NCBI GenBank assembly: GCA_937893205.1
Contig: CALBJU010000376.1
Coordinates: forward strand, 1-8,989
From: an uncultured Bacteroidota bacterium
GTDB lineage: Bacteria; Bacteroidota; Rhodothermia; Rhodothermales; UBA10348
DNA: 8,989 nucleotides
Direction of reading: 5' to 3'
A program made the position numbers and the translations under genes. Position 1 is the stretch's first letter; every line of letters begins with the position of its first letter. Positions 1 through 7,186 of the stretch are shown here, piece after piece. Under the pieces are notes generated by a model. That model had not been told where the DNA came from and did not search any database. It saw nothing but the letters and a program-made list of their open reading frames with translations.

Positions 1-987
1 CGGGTGGGCGAGGTTGACGGATGGTATTGCGACGTTATCGTGGAAGAAGCGCTGGCCTGGTTGCGTGACCGGCCCGATCCCGACAAACCGTACTTCCTGT
101 ACGTCTGTAGCCACGAGCCGCACACTCCGGTCGAACCGCCGGACTCTTATGCTGATGCATACGACACAGAAGCGGTTGAGCAGTTGGAACAGTCTGTCCG
201 ATACGGGACAGTGCCGCGGCCGGAACGAGATATTACGGCGCTGAAGAAGTACTACTATGGAACGGTGACCCAACTGGACAACGCGTTCGGAAACCTGATG
301 GAAGGTCTGGATGCGTATGAGGATGAGGAAAATACCCTGGTCATGTTCACCAGCGATAACGGGCCGGAATCTCCAGTTAACTTTGAGGAATCCAGAGGCG
401 AATGGGATGATTTCTCTCGCGATCGCTCTTTCGGAACGCCCGGGCAGTGGAAAGGCATGAAGCGCTTTCCCTACGAGGGAGGTCACCGTGTCCCCGGCAT
501 CGCGCGATGGACTGGAACGATTGAGCCGGGCTCCCTCAATGAGTCCCTGATAAATGGAACAGATTTTCTGCCTACCATGCTCGAACTGGCAGGCATCGCT
601 CTGCCAACCGATAGGGCGCTTGACGGCGTCAGCATGTTGCCTGCGTTTCAGGGAGAAATGCTGCAAAGGCCCGGCCCAGTCTACTGGTTTTTCCCGGCCC
701 ATGAGGACACCTATTACCGCATGCCGCACATGGCGATGCGGGACGGTGACTATACGCTTCTGGCCTGGTTTCCGGCTAAGGACCCGGATCAGTTGATCAT
801 GGACTGGCTGAAGACAAGCCCTCTGGATCGCTTCATCCTGTTCAATCTTAAAACAGATCCCGAACAGAGTACCGACCTTGCCGACGTGGAGCCCGAAAGA
901 GCCGCCAAAATGGCCGAACAAATGCGAGCCTACTGGGCAGAGATTAAAGCCGACAGTCCCTACTGGGACACATGGAAAATGAAATAA
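1..987 (+). CDS. Type I (S1 family) sulfatase, C-terminal part, open at the left edge
   Basis: Predicted sulfate-ester hydrolase of the alkaline-phosphatase-like fold; S1 enzymes remove sulfate from glycans or other sulfate esters, usually in the periplasm or outside the cell. Reading frame 1 is open from the first base, so the start is outside the window; a GTG at base 4 is probably just an internal Val codon. Visible S1 landmarks are a His-Glu-Pro-His-Thr-Pro motif (bases 112-129), the metal-binding pair in Thr-Ser-Asp-Asn-Gly (Asp 355-357, Asn 358-360), and the segment GQWKGMKRFPYEGGHRVPG (bases 445-501), where a Lys before Tyr-Glu-Gly-Gly is the usual sulfate-contacting residue. The Asp-Phe-Leu-Pro-Thr-Met C-terminal subdomain follows. 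The formylglycine Cys/Ser motif must lie upstream and cannot be checked. It converges on another sulfatase gene with an 18-base gap. The substrate is not determinable; the S1 assignment is firm. Confidence 0.93.
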   Translation, partial: RVGEVDGWYCDVIVEEALAWLRDRPDPDKPYFLYVCSHEPHTPVEPPDSYADAYDTEAVEQLEQSVRYGTVPRPERDITALKKYYYGTVTQLDNAFGNLMEGLDAYEDEENTLVMFTSDNGPESPVNFEESRGEWDDFSRDRSFGTPGQWKGMKRFPYEGGHRVPGIARWTGTIEPGSLNESLINGTDFLPTMLELAGIALPTDRALDGVSMLPAFQGEMLQRPGPVYWFFPAHEDTYYRMPHMAMRDGDYTLLAWFPAKDPDQLIMDWLKTSPLDRFILFNLKTDPEQSTDLADVEPERAAKMAEQMRAYWAEIKADSPYWDTWKMK

Positions 988-1005
988 CGGGCGTACTCCT
1001 GTTGC

Positions 1006-2421
1006 TCAATCGTCACTCTCTAATGGCCGGGGCATTTTCGCTCCCGACGATTTAAGCCAAGCTGCAAGATCGGCTTTCATTTCTGCTGCCACTTCGGGCA
1101 TTTGACTGGACAGATCGCGTTCTTCGCTCAGATCGTTCACGACGTCGTAGAGCTCCACCGAATCATCGTCGTAGAAATTGATGAGCTTGTAATCGCCCAT
1201 CCGGATTGCGCTACCAAGCCTATTTTCGCTGTGAAACGCATAATTCGGGTAGTGAAAATAGATCGCCTCCCGTTCCAGAGGACTCCTATCCAGGAGATGG
1301 GGAAGGAGGCTCTCTCCGTCCAACGGAACTCCAGGTGTGGCTTCAAGCCCAGCCACGTCCAAAATGGTCGCGAAGAAATCCATGCTGATGACGGGCTCGC
1401 CAGATAACGTACCGGCCTCCACCTGCCCGGGCCACCGTACGATGAGCGGGACTCTGATACCGCCTTCGTACAGATGCCCTTTGACGCCCCGTAGCGGACT
1501 CAAATCTGTGACGCCCCCATATGCGCCATTGTCGGATGTAAAGATCACAAGCGTTTCTTCTGCAAGATCTAGTTCGTCCAATTTGGCCAGTACACGCCCG
1601 ATGGCATCGTCCATGGCCTCGATCATTGCCGCGTACCGGGTGGCGGATTCGATGCCATCTCCATAATCCTCAAAACCGGGCCGATCAGCATATTTATCTA
1701 CCAGTTCCTGTGGGGCTTCCATGGGCCAATGCACCGTGTATGGCCACAATGCGACAAAAAACGGCTCATCCTGATGTTCTTCCATGAATCCCATGGTCTC
1801 ATCGGCAAGGCGGTAGGTCAGATACTCGCCCTCTTCTCGGTCTTCGATGGTAGGATTTTCATAGGGATCGAAGTAACTGGGAGGTCCGCCGAAAGCGACA
1901 CCTCCGATATTTACGTCGAAACCCTGAAATTGGGGTCGGCGGGCAGGTTCGACGGTGGACATCTCGCTTCGAAGCCCCGAGAGGTGCCATTTGCCTATGA
2001 ATGCGGTGGCATAGTCCGCCTCTTTGAGTCGTTCGGCAAGGGTGACATAGTCCAGTTCCAAGTAATTGATCATCTCTGCAGCGCGTAATGAGGCGCCTTC
2101 CGGTCGAAATCGATCCTGATTTCTGGATACGTGATTGGTAATTCCCAACCTTGCCGGAGATTGACCGGTCATTATTGCGGCTCGGGTCGGTGAGCACACG
2201 GGAGCGGCCGCGTAATTATCGGTAAACCGCATTCCTTCTGCAGCCAACTGATCGATGATGGGTGTCTCCAATCGCTCGTTGCCCTGGATGTGCAGATCGG
2301 TCCATCCAAGATCGTCGATCATGATCATCAACACGTTTGGCGGTCGCTCCACCTGCTCGGGCCTCGCGCACCCTGCAATCAGGAAGACAGTGATCAATAG
2401 GACTGATGTTTGGATTTTCAT
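1006..2421 (-). CDS. Lipoprotein S1 sulfatase with Cys-type formylglycine motif
   Basis: Predicted membrane-anchored sulfate-ester hydrolase of 471 residues, a normal length for S1 enzymes. Residues 1-18 are a lipoprotein signal with lipobox Ile-Ala-Gly-Cys (Cys18); Ala at +2 gives no inner-membrane retention signal. The catalytic signature CSPTRAAIMTG starts at Cys76, the residue converted to formylglycine by a sulfatase-modifying enzyme (none visible here). Other conserved sites are Asp36-Asp37 (metal), Lys144 and His146 in GKWHL, His231 in HWP, Asp297-Asn298 in TSDNG, and Lys314 before LYEGG. All expected catalytic and metal residues are present, so it should be active. The ATG at 2421 is preceded by an AGG-containing purine stretch at 4-10 bases, and the signal peptide follows directly. 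It is divergent from the GH95 gene (128-base gap) and convergent with the partial sulfatase. Substrate unknown; the context favours a sulfated algal-type glycan. Confidence 0.96.
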   Translation of the reverse strand: MKIQTSVLLITVFLIAGCARPEQVERPPNVLMIMIDDLGWTDLHIQGNERLETPIIDQLAAEGMRFTDNYAAAPVCSPTRAAIMTGQSPARLGITNHVSRNQDRFRPEGASLRAAEMINYLELDYVTLAERLKEADYATAFIGKWHLSGLRSEMSTVEPARRPQFQGFDVNIGGVAFGGPPSYFDPYENPTIEDREEGEYLTYRLADETMGFMEEHQDEPFFVALWPYTVHWPMEAPQELVDKYADRPGFEDYGDGIESATRYAAMIEAMDDAIGRVLAKLDELDLAEETLVIFTSDNGAYGGVTDLSPLRGVKGHLYEGGIRVPLIVRWPGQVEAGTLSGEPVISMDFFATILDVAGLEATPGVPLDGESLLPHLLDRSPLEREAIYFHYPNYAFHSENRLGSAIRMGDYKLINFYDDDSVELYDVVNDLSEERDLSSQMPEVAAEMKADLAAWLKSSGAKMPRPLESDD

Positions 2422-2549
2422 GGCGCCTACCTAGTGCTCCGTTGACTGAAGCCATAAAGTAGCTACGCGCCAGATTGGATATGCAACATCATGGGGAGCA
2501 TTTTCTATCTTGAGCGCCGTTCGAAAGATGCATTAAGTAGAGAGTACTC
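2422..2549. promoter_or_regulatory. Divergent intergenic region between sulfatase and GH95 genes
   Basis: This 128-base gap separates the starts of two divergent genes and so must hold the promoters for both, unless each is leaderless. I could not find a convincing -35/-10 pair or a Bacteroidetes-type -7 box on either strand. The best match toward the GH95 gene is TTGAGC (from 2511) with TTAAGT about 17-18 bases downstream, which is weak. A shared control site for sulfatase and glycosidase is plausible from the arrangement but is not shown by any clear dyad. Confidence 0.35.
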
Positions 2550-5030
2550 GTGGATAATCAACGCCCGGCGACAAGGCTTTCAATTGGCCTCGCACTTTTC
2601 ATTTTCGTGTGTACGGCTTTTCTGGTCGTCCCAGCTCAGTCTCAAAATAGGAGTGGTGGGGATGCCGACTGGTCGGATCTAACACTCTGGTACAACCAAC
2701 CGGCGGCTCAGTGGAATCACGCGCTACCCGTCGGCAACGGTCGCCTCGGAGCGATGGTATTTGGCGAAACGGCTACGGAACGGATTCAACTGAACGAAGA
2801 GACATTTTGGGCGGGAGGCCCCTATGATCCGACGAATCCAGGTGGAGCAGCAGCCCTTCCTGAAATTCAGCGGCTTCTTTTTGCGGGGGAAGTCAACAAG
2901 GCACACGACCTGTTCGGAAGGACGATGATGGGCATCCCCTACGAGCAGATGAAGTACCAGTCTCTCGGAGATTTTTTGATGTTCTTTCCCGGACACGAAG
3001 AAGTAACAGATTACCGCAGAGAGCTGAATATTGACGAAGCGATCAGCACGGTCTCGTACCGCGTTGGAGATGTCGGATATACGAGAGAGGTATTCTCCAC
3101 GGCCGTAGATCAGGCCATCGTAGTACGGATCACTGCGGATCAGCCCGGTGCATTAACCTTTTCAGCCGAGTTACACGGCGCCAGAAATCAGGCCCACTCC
3201 AATTATGGTACCGGTTATTTCTGGTGGGAGGGTGTTCCCCCGAATGGTCTCAAGGTCTGGGGAAAGAGTGATGACTATCTCGGAATCGAGGGAAAGCTGC
3301 GCTACGAAGTCCGCCTGACGGCGAAATCAGAGGGTGGTGATATCGAGGTCGACTACAAGACGCTTCACGTTCGCGGCGCCACAACCGCGACTTTTGTGAT
3401 TGCGGCGGCAACCAATTTCGTCAATTACAAGGACGTCAGCGGCGATCACGAGGCCCGTGTGGAAGAGGTCCTTCAGGACATTTCCGATCGCTCATACGAG
3501 GATCTGAAGGCTGATCACATTGCCGAACATCAGAGTTGGTTCAGGCGGGTTTCCATTGAACTGGGAGATGAAGGCCTCTCCGAAATGCCGACCGACGAGA
3601 GGATTACCCGTTTTGCGGACAACCCTGATCCCGATCTGGCAGCGCTGTATTACCAGTTCGGACGATACCTGCTGATCGCCAGCTCGCGTCCAGGTACGGA
3701 AGCCGCCAATCTTCAAGGAATCTGGAATGACTCGGCAAATCCGTCCTGGGATAGTAAATACACGATCAATATCAATCTGCCGATGAATTACTGGTTGGCG
3801 GAATCAGCAAATTTGTCTGAACTCACGGGTCCGCTTACCGGATTCATTACGGATCTCTCTGAAGCCGGCGAGAGCGTAGCCAGAGAACATTGGGGCGCAA
3901 GGGGATGGGTGGTTCATCAGAATTCCGACATTTGGCGGGCTACGGCTCCAATGGACGGTCCCTCATGGGGTGCTTGGCCCGTTGGTGGGGCATGGCTTTC
4001 CACACATCTATGGGAGCATTATCTGTACACGGAAGATGAAGAGTATCTGCGGGAAGTCTACCCGGTGATGAAAGGTGCCGTCCTATTCATCTCTGATATT
4101 CTCGTCGAACATCCGGACACAGGGTGGTTGGTCACGGCCCCTTCAAACTCACCAGAGAACTTTCCCGACCGGCCGGGAAACGTTCGATTCTTTGACGAGG
4201 TGACAGGGTCTTATTTGAAAGCCCGGACCATGGCAATTGGCCCAACGATGGATATGGAGATTATTCGGGAGATGTTTCAGAATTACATCGCAGCAGCCTT
4301 GCATCTCGGATTGGATTCAGATCTGGTTGAGACAGTAACGACCCAACGGGCCCAATTGGCACCCGTCCAGATCGGAAAACACGGACAGATTCAGGAATGG
4401 ATTGTGGATTGGGACGAAATTGAGCCAGATCATCGCCATATCTCTCATCTGTGGGGCCTGTTTCCGGGATCACAGATAACGCTGGAAGAAACACCGACCC
4501 TTGCCGAGGCGGCTGCCGCTACAATAAGGCGCCGAACGACGGGTGGGTGCGGTTGGTCCTACAGTCACAAGGTCGGATTCTGGTCCCGACTTCGCGAGGG
4601 TGAACCAGCGCTTCACGAATTCCGGGCGCATTTGACCGGTTCTTCGCTGCCCAACATGTTTTCACTATGCGGTCGTGCATTACAGGTGGATGGCAATTTT
4701 GGAATGACAGCAGGCATGACAGAGATGTTGCTGCAGTCACACCGGGGTGAGCTACGTTTTCTACCCGCACTCCCCGCAGAATGGTCGACGGGATCAATAA
4801 GCGGATTGAGGGCTCGGGGCGGCTTCCAGGTCGATATGGACTGGGCAGATGGTTCGTTGAACTCAGCTGTCCTTCGGTCTGACCTTGGAAATCGGGTCGT
4901 GATCAATACAGATCAGCGGGTACGAGTGACATCAGCAGGCCGCGAGATCACTCTGGATATTACAGATCAATCTCAAATTTCCTTCGAGACGACTGTGGGA
5001 GCGAGCTATTTAATTGAAGTGCTCGACTAA
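2550..5030 (+). CDS. Secreted GH95 alpha-L-fucosidase / alpha-L-galactosidase
   Basis: Predicted inverting exo-glycosidase of family GH95, removing terminal L-fucose (1,2-linked in the classic enzymes) or L-galactose. The 826 residues match the family's usual size. A signal peptide covers residues 1-31 (hydrophobic 11-27, likely cleavage near Ala-Gln-Ser/Gln). Next come an N-terminal beta-sandwich (about 44-300, opening with LWYNQPAAQWNHALPVGNGR), an (alpha/alpha)6 barrel (about 310-690) and a C-terminal beta domain. Landmarks are NLQGIWND at 387, NIN (Asn407, Asn409), PMNYW at 411, SPEN with probable general acid Glu536, DHRHISHLW (627-635), and DGNFG with Asp714. By pattern these match Asn421, Asn423, Glu566 and Asp766 of Bifidobacterium AfcA. 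Position 405, two before Asn407, is Thr where AfcA has His419, which may favour L-galactose. The GTG start is forced by an in-frame stop at 2538; no strong ribosome binding site is seen. Family sure, exact sugar not. Confidence 0.95.
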   Translation: MDNQRPATRLSIGLALFIFVCTAFLVVPAQSQNRSGGDADWSDLTLWYNQPAAQWNHALPVGNGRLGAMVFGETATERIQLNEETFWAGGPYDPTNPGGAAALPEIQRLLFAGEVNKAHDLFGRTMMGIPYEQMKYQSLGDFLMFFPGHEEVTDYRRELNIDEAISTVSYRVGDVGYTREVFSTAVDQAIVVRITADQPGALTFSAELHGARNQAHSNYGTGYFWWEGVPPNGLKVWGKSDDYLGIEGKLRYEVRLTAKSEGGDIEVDYKTLHVRGATTATFVIAAATNFVNYKDVSGDHEARVEEVLQDISDRSYEDLKADHIAEHQSWFRRVSIELGDEGLSEMPTDERITRFADNPDPDLAALYYQFGRYLLIASSRPGTEAANLQGIWNDSANPSWDSKYTININLPMNYWLAESANLSELTGPLTGFITDLSEAGESVAREHWGARGWVVHQNSDIWRATAPMDGPSWGAWPVGGAWLSTHLWEHYLYTEDEEYLREVYPVMKGAVLFISDILVEHPDTGWLVTAPSNSPENFPDRPGNVRFFDEVTGSYLKARTMAIGPTMDMEIIREMFQNYIAAALHLGLDSDLVETVTTQRAQLAPVQIGKHGQIQEWIVDWDEIEPDHRHISHLWGLFPGSQITLEETPTLAEAAAATIRRRTTGGCGWSYSHKVGFWSRLREGEPALHEFRAHLTGSSLPNMFSLCGRALQVDGNFGMTAGMTEMLLQSHRGELRFLPALPAEWSTGSISGLRARGGFQVDMDWADGSLNSAVLRSDLGNRVVINTDQRVRVTSAGREITLDITDQSQISFETTVGASYLIEVLD

Positions 5031-5048
5031 GGACCCACCTCAGCGCGA

Positions 5049-5984
5049 CTATTCGATTGTAATCGTCTCCAAATGCACCGGTTGAATCACCCGGGTCTTG
5101 GGAGAAATGTTCGCGACTGCGCTGACAAATGGAACGAGATTCCTGGCAATATTCGCCTCCTGTGAGAAGCCGTACGGCAGCCTGAAATTATCCCAGTGGG
5201 TAGGTATCACGATGGCGGGATAACCGGTGACCTTCAGAAGGCGTTCATCGTAGTTGTACAGGCCCAATCTAGATCCATTCACTCCGGCCAGAAGAATATC
5301 CGGATGAATGCCCTCAAGGTCTCGCTCCACGAAGTTCATCGAGCCCATCGTCAGCACATTGTGACTTTGGAACCGCGCCAAAAACATCAGCGATCCTCCT
5401 TCAATGAACTGGTTGATTAGAAGAGGTGCTTCCAGTTCTGTATTGCGATCATAGCGCCTCGTGTCGAAATAATGCTTTTCGCCCAGCGCGGAGTGGATGG
5501 AGGGCACGACCCGAACGGAGAAATTCTCGAATTGATAGTCTTCGCCTCCACCGACGGCGTACAGTTGTTCATTCGGAATTCCATAAGCGCGCAAGATCAT
5601 GATGGTCGTTTCCGTTCCGATCACTTTTGCTCCAGTCTTCCGGGCGATGTATGGCACATCTCCCAGATGATCGAAATGTCCGTGGTGCACCAGAATAAAA
5701 TCGGCCCTCGAGATGAGCTGATCGATGAGCACCGTGTCAGAAGGTGCAATATCATCTCTCGCATAGCCTGGCCTGGTGTCGTCGGGATGACCCCCTCCTC
5801 CATATTTGGCTCTGGTGATCCATGGATCAATCAGAACGACCACATTGCCATCCGATATTTCCCAACCTGCTGCGCCCAGATACTTCAATTGAAGTGGTTC
5901 ACTTTGTGCTTCGGCAGAGGACGGTATGAGCGCCGCACAAAACACGACGACGATTCCCAGACCCACTATTTTTATCCTGTTCAT
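5049..5984 (-). CDS. Exported metallo-beta-lactamase-fold hydrolase (UlaG-like)
   Basis: Predicted metal-dependent hydrolase of 311 residues with a Sec signal peptide (residues 1-26, likely cleavage after Ala-Glu-Ala). The mature protein opens with LQLKYLGAAGWEI and VVVLIDPW, the layout of the UlaG/UPF0173-like branch of the superfamily, then the metal motif His101-Gly-His103-Phe-Asp105-His106. Further ligand candidates are His164 (PSIHS) and His263 in PTHWDNF. At the place where many relatives have Gly-Asp with a bridging metal ligand, this protein reads MGSMNF (Gly214-Ser215), so the metal site may be altered. Known relatives include lactonases such as UlaG (L-ascorbate 6-phosphate), but no substrate can be assigned here. 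It starts 9 bases after the RidA-like gene stops, so the two are probably co-transcribed. The 3' end converges on the GH95 gene with 18 bases between stop codons. Confidence 0.9.
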   Translation of the reverse strand: MNRIKIVGLGIVVVFCAALIPSSAEAQSEPLQLKYLGAAGWEISDGNVVVLIDPWITRAKYGGGGHPDDTRPGYARDDIAPSDTVLIDQLISRADFILVHHGHFDHLGDVPYIARKTGAKVIGTETTIMILRAYGIPNEQLYAVGGGEDYQFENFSVRVVPSIHSALGEKHYFDTRRYDRNTELEAPLLINQFIEGGSLMFLARFQSHNVLTMGSMNFVERDLEGIHPDILLAGVNGSRLGLYNYDERLLKVTGYPAIVIPTHWDNFRLPYGFSQEANIARNLVPFVSAVANISPKTRVIQPVHLETITIE

Positions 5985-5993
5985 AGTCTTTTT

Positions 5994-6548
5994 CTAGTCG
6001 CGTACTTCGACGATCATTTCAATTTCTACAGACTGGCCGCGCGGCAATGACGCCATGCCAACGGCAGCGCGGGCGTGTCGCCCACGATCACCAAACACCT
6101 CAACGATCAAATCTGAAAATCCATTGATCACCGCGGGCTGCTCCACGAAGTTGGGATCCGAATTGACCATGCCTAACACTTTCACGACGCGTACGACGCG
6201 GTTCAGATTTCCCAGCATGGATTTCAGTACGGCCAGCTGATTGATCGCAGTCAGGCGCGCACCAGCATAGCCTTCTTCGATGGTTACTCCTGCGCCCAAC
6301 TTGCCGTGCAGCTCACTGCCATCTGCCGCCTTGGGCCCTTTTCCTGCCAGAAATATCAGATTTCCCGTCCGGACCCCATTTACATAGTTGGCGACCGGGC
6401 TGGGTGGTTCAGGAAGCGTGATTCCCAGTTCCGCGAGGCGTGCTTCTGGATCGTACGACTCGACCTGGAGGGCAAACGCGTCCTGCTGGCACATAATTAG
6501 TAGAAGGAGGGCGACCCATTGCAGTGCTACTGGCAATAATCTTTTCAT
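5994..6548 (-). CDS. Exported RidA/YjgF/UK114-family protein
   Basis: A 184-residue protein with an N-terminal export signal (MKRLLPVALQWVALLLLIM, then a probable cleavage after Ala-Phe-Ala near residue 26) followed by a RidA-fold domain (about 53-184). Visible family features are NGVRTGNLIFLAGKGP, the long helix around 93-115, and the C-terminal block HARAAVGMASLPRGQSVEIE; Arg160 lines up with the catalytic Arg105 of classical RidA, and VEIE is kept. Classical RidA hydrolyses reactive enamine/imine intermediates in the cytoplasm, so an exported version must do something else or act on another substrate. The domain resembles the RidA subgroup with a longer N-terminus seen next to hydrolase genes. 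Cys20 follows Leu-Ile-Met, a poor lipobox, so a soluble periplasmic form is more likely. It is the first gene of a two-gene unit with the MBL-fold hydrolase. Confidence 0.9.
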   Translation of the reverse strand: MKRLLPVALQWVALLLLIMCQQDAFALQVESYDPEARLAELGITLPEPPSPVANYVNGVRTGNLIFLAGKGPKAADGSELHGKLGAGVTIEEGYAGARLTAINQLAVLKSMLGNLNRVVRVVKVLGMVNSDPNFVEQPAVINGFSDLIVEVFGDRGRHARAAVGMASLPRGQSVEIEMIVEVRD

Positions 6549-6571
6549 AGTGTGGATTCCGTGCGTGACTG

Positions 6572-6594
6572 TGCGGCGAATTAATCAGGCCGCA
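6572..6594. repeat. Inverted repeat upstream of the RidA-like gene
   Basis: Perfect 6-base arms TGCGGC and GCCGCA flank an 11-base AT-rich spacer, starting 24 bases before the RidA-like start codon (on the minus strand). The position suits an operator or a 5' leader hairpin for the RidA/MBL unit, but the arms are short and no regulator is encoded nearby. Confidence 0.35.
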
Positions 6595-6780
6595 GCATAC
6601 TTCAATCGCGGTCTGAGTGCAAGCACTAGTCTCTCCAGCAAGAGCCGTGCGCCTCACAGGCGCCGATTGAGAGTATCGATCCTCGTAAAACGCGAGAGAG
6701 GGCTTCCAACATTGACAAAAATGGCGCGTAGAAGGTCCATCGCCAATCTGCCAAACTGGGCTCTCCAGAGCCGATCGAAC

Positions 6781-6975
6781 ATGACTCTCAATCTACTCTC
6801 ACAATGCCACGGAGCTTCCCTTTTATTGGCATTTTCCGTTTGCACACTTCTTGGCTGTACGTCTCAATCTGGAACCGGCGCCAGCTTCCAAAAGCGACTC
6901 AAATCGTTCCCATTTGGAGAAAAACTTATAGGTTCAGTACTCCATGACAGGAATAGAACCAAGATCAACGAGTGA
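6781..6975 (+). CDS. Doubtful small lipoprotein-like ORF (64 residues)
   Basis: I do not recognise this protein. From the ATG at 6781 the frame gives a hydrophobic stretch (residues 11-25) ending in Leu-Leu-Gly-Cys (Cys26), a good lipobox, then a polar tail of 38 residues to a TGA/TAA pair at 6973. The N-terminal region before the hydrophobic stretch has no Lys or Arg, which argues against a working signal; an in-frame ATG at 6721 would add an Arg-rich start but make the signal unusually long. No clear ribosome binding site precedes either start. It could be a real small lipoprotein, the left-over 5' end of a decayed exported protein, or chance. It lies alone between genes on the opposite strand. 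Confidence 0.22.
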   Translation: MTLNLLSQCHGASLLLAFSVCTLLGCTSQSGTGASFQKRLKSFPFGEKLIGSVLHDRNRTKINE

Positions 6976-7089
6976 TAAGGTCCTGGAGAGCGCATTCTGA
7001 TTAACCAAGTCGTCCAATCAGAAATCACGTCTTCCAGCGACCAAGCTCGTTTGGGCCTACGATTGAATCTGGGGCGGCAGCTGAACGAA

Positions 7090-7131
7090 ATCGCCCCTGC
7101 CAACAAGTAAGTTTAGTGGCAGAAGGGCGAT
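7090..7131 (-). terminator. Probable Rho-independent terminator of the PHP-domain gene
   Basis: Arms ATCGCCC-CTGCCA (7090-7102) and TGGCAG-AA-GGGCGAT (7117-7131) form a 13-pair stem with one 2-base bulge and a 14-base loop. It lies about 55 bases past the PHP gene stop codon. On the minus strand the stem is followed by TTTCGTT, a short and imperfect T tract. A competing 6-base pairing, GGGGCG (7071-7076) with CGCCCC (7092-7097), uses the same arm. Stem strength and position support termination; the weak T tract lowers certainty. Confidence 0.55.
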
Positions 7132-7186
7132 CGGATCCAATCCCATTAGCTCAGGACCGGACAAAGATCCTACACGTCCCGCTTCC

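Larger units (their letters stand above)
6549..7186. other. 638-base stretch without a convincing gene, rich in inverted repeats
   Basis: No ORF here on either strand resembles a known protein. Perfect dyads that I can see are TGCGGC/GCCGCA (6572-6577 and 6589-6594), AGTGC/GCACT (6616-6620 and 6623-6627), GCGCCT/AGGCGC with a 3-base loop (6649-6654 and 6658-6663), ATTGAGAGT/ACTCTCAAT (6666-6674 and 6784-6792), TTCTGATT/AATCAGAA with a 13-base loop (6995-7002 and 7016-7023), and the longer hairpin at 7090-7131. The first sits just upstream of the RidA-like start, and the last just downstream of the PHP gene. The rest have no assigned role. Confidence 0.6.

Noticed and set aside
4..987. GTG at base 4 as a true start of the first sulfatase
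   Set aside because: The frame is open to the window edge, and the S1 fold needs the upstream formylglycine half.
2491..2682. ATG-started 63-residue ORF overlapping the GH95 start
   Set aside because: It is out of frame with GH95, has no homology that I recognise, and the GTG at 2550 gives a proper signal peptide and the full family N-terminus.
5472..6050. 192-residue plus-strand ORF opposite the MBL-fold gene
   Set aside because: It is wholly antisense to a gene with clear motifs, and its translation has no domain, signal or ribosome binding site.
6712..6740. Perfect TTGACA -35 hexamer
   Set aside because: No acceptable -10 hexamer occurs 16-18 bases downstream.
6388..6780. Plus-strand ORF continuing upstream of the small lipoprotein-like ORF, opposite the RidA-like gene
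   Set aside because: The first part is the antisense frame of RidA with low-complexity, unlikely composition; only the part after 6721 or 6781 deserved mention.
7083..7131. Possible integron attC site (hairpin with AAC and GTT near the loop, recombinase gene nearby)
   Set aside because: The AAC/GTT triplets are at the loop rather than at the outer ends as R' and R'' boxes require, and the recombinase fragment does not look like IntI.
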